Source: Desmodus rotundus (Eukaryota; Chordata; Mammalia; Chiroptera; Phyllostomidae). Taken from it: a DNA stretch of 64,000 nt. The notes below the pieces were generated by a model. It was not told the origin of the DNA, searched no databases, and was given only the letters and a program-made list of their open reading frames with translations. The stretch lies in assembly GCF_022682495.2 (NCBI RefSeq), contig NC_071388.1, positions 15,177,171 through 15,241,170 of the forward strand, in the 5' to 3' direction. Numbering within the stretch: position 1 is the stretch's first letter; the number at the start of each line of letters is the position of its first letter. Position numbers and translations under genes: made by a program. Below, one piece after another: positions 60,095 to 64,000 of the stretch.

Positions 60095-60735
60095 TGTATA
60101 GAATATACCACATATATTACCACTCACCCACTGATGGACATGTATGTTGCTTCCACTTCTTGGTTACACTGAATAATGCTGCTATGAACATAGGTGTGCA
60201 AATGTCTCTTGAGATTCATTTCAGTTACTTTGAATATATGCCCAGAAGTGTGATGGTTAGATTATACAATAGTTCTATGGTTTTCATAGTAGTTGCCTAT
60301 TTTATAATCACACCAAAAAAGCACAAAGCTTCTAACTTCTCTATATCCCAACTAACATATTATTTTTTGTTTTCTTAATAATAGTCATACTAATGGATGT
60401 GAAGTGGTATCTGTTGTGGTTTTCACCTACATTTTCTGGTGATTGGTGATGTTGAAAATCTTTTAATATACTTGTTCTCCATTTGTATATCATTTTTGAA
60501 GAAATGTCTATTCATCGACTTTTTCATTGTTGAACTATAAGAGTTCTTTATGTATTATGAATATTAATCCCATACCAGATATATGATTTGCAAATATTCT
60601 CTCCAGTTTTGTAGGTGCCTTCACCCTGTTAATTGTACCCTTTGCTGAACAAACTTTTAAAGTTTGATGTAGTCTTATTTGCCTATTTTTGCTTTTGTTG
60701 CCTACGTACTCACTATAATTTTTGTAAATTCATAA
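60095..60735 (-). mobile_element. L1 ORF2 fragment, antisense, old
   Basis: Antisense ORF2 in continuous order: 'cccactgatggacatgtatgttgcttccac', 'aataatgctgctatgaacatagg', 'aatagtcatactaatggatgtgaagtggtatc', 'gagttctttatgtattatgaatattaatccc', 'cctatttttgcttttgttgcc'. The broken 94-codon frame within it is not real. Confidence 0.85.
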
Positions 60736-61084
60736 AATATTTAGGATTAAAAAGAATACAATTATAATGAAATAATTAATAAAATATTAAAACTATGAAA
60801 AGAGCAATCATATGTGTTCATATTGATACATGAAATGAATTTTTGAAGCATAATACAAATAATTAGGTGGTTACAATAAATTATAGTGTAAATATTATAT
60901 ATTATATCACATTATAAATATTATAATAATAAAAATATTGTGGTAGTGATGATTGTAGTGATGCAATTTTTTTTGTTACCCATCAAAGTTCATGGACTGA
61001 GTCCCATTATGAACTACAAGATAAAGAAGTCCTTTTCTAGCACTTGAGTACTTCATCTAATAGCTGTTATTTGAAGAGTAGTAT

Positions 61085-61290
61085 GGCCTGGCCAGTGTGG
61101 ATCAGTGGGTTGGAGCATCATCCCATACACCAAAAGGTTGGGGGTTCAATTCTTAACAGAGAACATACCTAGGTTGTGGGTCTGATCCCCAGTCCAGGTG
61201 CCTACCAGGAGCAACCAATCAAAGTTTCTCTCTCACACAGATGTTTCTCTCACTCCCTTAAAAAACTAAACTAAATTAAAATAAAATAAA
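61085..61290 (+). mobile_element. VES-related SINE, older subtype, sense
   Basis: 'tggcctggccagtgtggatcagtgggttgg', 'acaccaaaaggttgggggttcaattc', then 'gatccccagtccaggtgcctaccaggagcaaccaatc' and an A-rich (AAACT/AAAAT) tail. The 'aaaaggttgggggttcaattc' B-box variant and different 3' body distinguish it from the other copies. Confidence 0.88.
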
Positions 61291-64000
61291 AGTAAAATAT
61301 AGTAAAACAAAGTAACTGTATAATTCTTCTCTACTTATACCCTCCACTCTCTCAAGAGCCTGCTACCTAAAATTGTTCAGAAAAGAGCCCCACACCTAAG
61401 AACACTGGAACCAGCAAGATGCAGGAGACAGGCTCCACAGAAGAAGCAACTCCATCAAAGTGCTTATTAAAACTCTTTTAAGTGTTAAAATTGTTATGTG
61501 CACAGTAACTCATTAAATCAAATTAACCTTTAAATAGATGTTTTAAATTTTTAAAAGAGCTTTGCTAATATTCTTTTTCTCACAGATTTTGATAACAAGA
61601 AGCATGAAGATTTAAGGCCATTCATTAACACATTTGCACAATAAGGACACATAAATACTTAGCCTAGGAAAGTCCCATGTTGGCAGTTAAAAGAAATAAG
61701 CTCTTGTGAGGAAGAATGTTGATAGAGGAGATATAATTCAACCACAAGTCTCATTCCTTGGAAACTGATTCAGTCAGAGAGCCAAAACAAATACAGAATA
61801 AAATCAAAGTTTTCATGGTTTATGAATCAAGGAAAATGGAATAAATTAAACACAAAATTCCAGGAGTGACTCCTTTTGAATAAAGCAATAGGCAGTCTTC
61901 AGTAAGTCAATTGCCTTAATGAATACAGTCTATTAATTAAATCAAGACCCAGAAATGACTTTTATAATGAAAGAAAAGCTTAACAGGAAATGTAAAAAAA
62001 AATGTATGTGAATCGGTCTTTAAAATTTTTAAAGACAATGGAGCAATATTTTCAAAGGAACTTTGTAAAATTATAATTTATGGGAATAATTAAATTAAGT
62101 AGGCATGTTAAGAAGTTATTTAATTGTTCTTGACCTACTTTGGCGATCTAGAGTTTCAGGATATTCTGCCTAACTGAAGAGATTTTTCCACATGATAGTA
62201 CTTTTTCTGAAATGGAATAGCTGAAATAAGTTATACTTTATGTTTTTATTTGAAATTTAAAAGAAATTTTTACAATGCTATAGTTTGTACCACCTATCTA
62301 CATTTTTATACACAAACATGAATTTATATATATATATATACATATGTATGTATATGTAAAATATGTATATATAGTATACATATTTTAAATCCTGTTCATT
62401 GAATCTTTCCCTTTCTTTGGTAATGTAAAGTTAACACAACATCATAATGAAAATAAGATTTTTTTAAAAGTATTTTTAATATCCTTAAGACAAGTAACTT
62501 TCAATTTTCTTCGGAGTCTATGCTAATAGGTACATTTACTTGGGAATTCCATAGTAGAAACAAAAGCAAACAAAGCATACTTCAAACACACATATTTAAA
62601 TCATTGAGGCCAGTTTCTGTGATGTACCCTTCGTTGGATGACATTTATCTTGTTAATTCTATTTAGTAGTACATTTCCTTCATATGAGTGATAATTCCCC
62701 TGCATGACAGCTATGCTCTGCACACAGTGGGTCATTACTTCAGGTGCAAAGAGAGAGATTCCTCTTAGAATGACGTGTTAGAAAGGTAACTTTTATATGC
62801 TTGTACAATACACATGCCTGTGAGTAAGAGTTTGCTCTTAAGTGTGTGTATATGGGAGAGGGTGTATGAAATTCTCTTATATTACTTTTACAAAGACATT
62901 ATTTTTTCTAAACACAGACAACTCATCTTGATTTTATGTTTGCCTCTTCAATTTCTTGGCAGTTCTGATAACATGCAATCCATTCACTAAATGTGTGACA
63001 ATATTATATTTTAATTATATTATTGAACTGCTTCATCAATTTTAACAGTAAGCATGAGAGAAGATATGAAAAACACATGTAAAAAGTAGATGTGTTATTT
63101 GATGAGATTGATAGAATAATACATATGTAGATAGATCGATCAATAGAAAGATAGATGATGGAAATATGACTGAGAGAGACAGTGAATAAGAAAGTAAGAG
63201 AGATGACAATATGCCATTTTAAAGCATAGCTTCCTATAGTCAGAGATTGCTTCAGTTAGAGCCAGCTCTTTGCCACTTACTGTTTTTGTGGTTATTGGAA
63301 AGTCATTAAATATTTTCTTAAGCTAATTTTATTCTCCAAATAAAAACATAACCATTAAAAACAAAATAATAAATCAATTTAACAAGGTATATAAATACCT
63401 TTAAAAATAGTTATTATAGGTCAGGTCAAACATTTTCACCAAATGGCTAGTGAAACTCCATTGTTAATGGACACTAGAAAATGAAAGTTTTCAGAAAAAT
63501 GGGGAGGGGGTAGTTATTCCTTCTGAGGCATTTCTAATTTTGTTAACATGTTTTCTTTATACATTAGTTCAAAGACCACAGATATCCTTTGAAACACAGC
63601 ACAAGGAGGCATTTCATTTTGAAGAATGAGAGGAGAAACATGTATCAATAGTTTTGATCAATAGAACTGGGCTGGAAAAAGACGGAGTATTTGAAGAAAA
63701 GGTATAATCTTAGAGGTGGTGCACATCAGGGATTAATTGTGTTTTCACTTATATTCTCAAGTTGATATATTAGAGAAGTAACCAGGGGTCAGCACAAGAG
63801 AATATGTATTTGATATGTTTTGAAAAATAAACTTCTTTCAAAGATAAATGTATGAACATATTCAAGTATGGATTTTATGTCTGTGAGGGAATAGCTTAGA
63901 AAAAAATGAAGAAATATAGGGTTAAAACTATTGTTCAGAAATAATATGTGAAAGATTCTACAGACATTTTTAGAATTCATTGACAAAGATTTCTGCAAGA
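61291..64000. other. AT-rich non-coding DNA to window end
   Basis: Contains an alternating AT/GT tract at about 62,325-62,385, a GATA-rich patch at 63,127-63,160 and a MIR trace at about 63,262-63,345 ('gagccagctctttgccacttactg'). No exon or further repeat recognised. Confidence 0.45.

Noticed and set aside
1..64000. CRISPR arrays, operons, phage or bacterial defence genes
   Set aside because: No regularly spaced repeats, no ribosome-binding-site-led gene clusters and no long frames; SINE, LINE and ERV content shows mammalian DNA.

Overview
This window is mammalian nuclear DNA with no recognisable protein-coding gene, and it looks like an intergenic or intronic gene desert. The best lineage marker is the SINE content. 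At least eight tRNA-derived SINEs read, in sense, CCCTGGCTGGTGTGGCTCAG, then a pol III B-box-like GGTTCGATTCC, then a CT-rich stretch and an (AAATA)n tail. That is the VES SINE family of microbats. The recurring L1 3' ends and 5' UTR fit the same picture, so the source is most likely a bat; the species cannot be named from this. The DNA is visibly AT-rich, and open frames are short. The longest, 185 codons, lies inside a putative LTR.

Layout. 0-5 kb: an L1 3' end (1.04-1.26 kb), two MIR relics and a well-preserved 866-bp ERV2/ERVK-like solo LTR with a 6-bp target duplication (2,967-3,832). 5-10 kb: mostly featureless AT-rich DNA. 10-20 kb: two related LTR-like copies (10.60-10.89 and 12.77-13.06 kb), two copies of a second unclassified repeat in opposite orientations (11.9-12.26 and 18.93-19.30 kb), L1 fragments and the first VES. 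20-30 kb: a VES, a 2.1-kb antisense L1 ORF2 fragment joined to an unexplained GC-rich block (22.78-23.46 kb), an inverted (twin-primed) L1 at 26.3-27.2 kb, an MLT1-like LTR and another L1 piece. 30-40 kb: a VES, a 178-bp hAT MITE with TIRs and an 8-bp target duplication (33,665-33,842), and an L1 that keeps its 5' UTR and ORF1 but has lost its 3' half (35.40-36.79 kb). 40-50 kb: an L1 3' end, an L2 relic, a second large twin-primed L1 with a younger L1 nested in it (46.69-47.77 kb), and a VES with a perfect 14-bp target duplication. 50-64 kb: L1 3' ends, three more VES, an L2 relic (52.26-52.96 kb), a putative ERV 5' LTR plus leader (about 54.94-56.16 kb), an old sense L1 (56.88-57.90 kb), an MLT1-like LTR (58.03-58.45 kb) and an antisense L1 (60.1-60.7 kb).

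No genes act together here; what can be read is the history of retrotransposition. The strongest observations are three L1 copies with twin-priming inversions, one nested insertion, a clean solo LTR, a clean MITE, a 3'-deleted L1, and a 50-bp near-identical unassigned segment present twice 3.3 kb apart. I found no CRISPR array, operon, defence system or other new biological system. Two short antisense open frames are flagged as weak exon candidates only. Family names rest on remembered consensus features and were not checked by any search.
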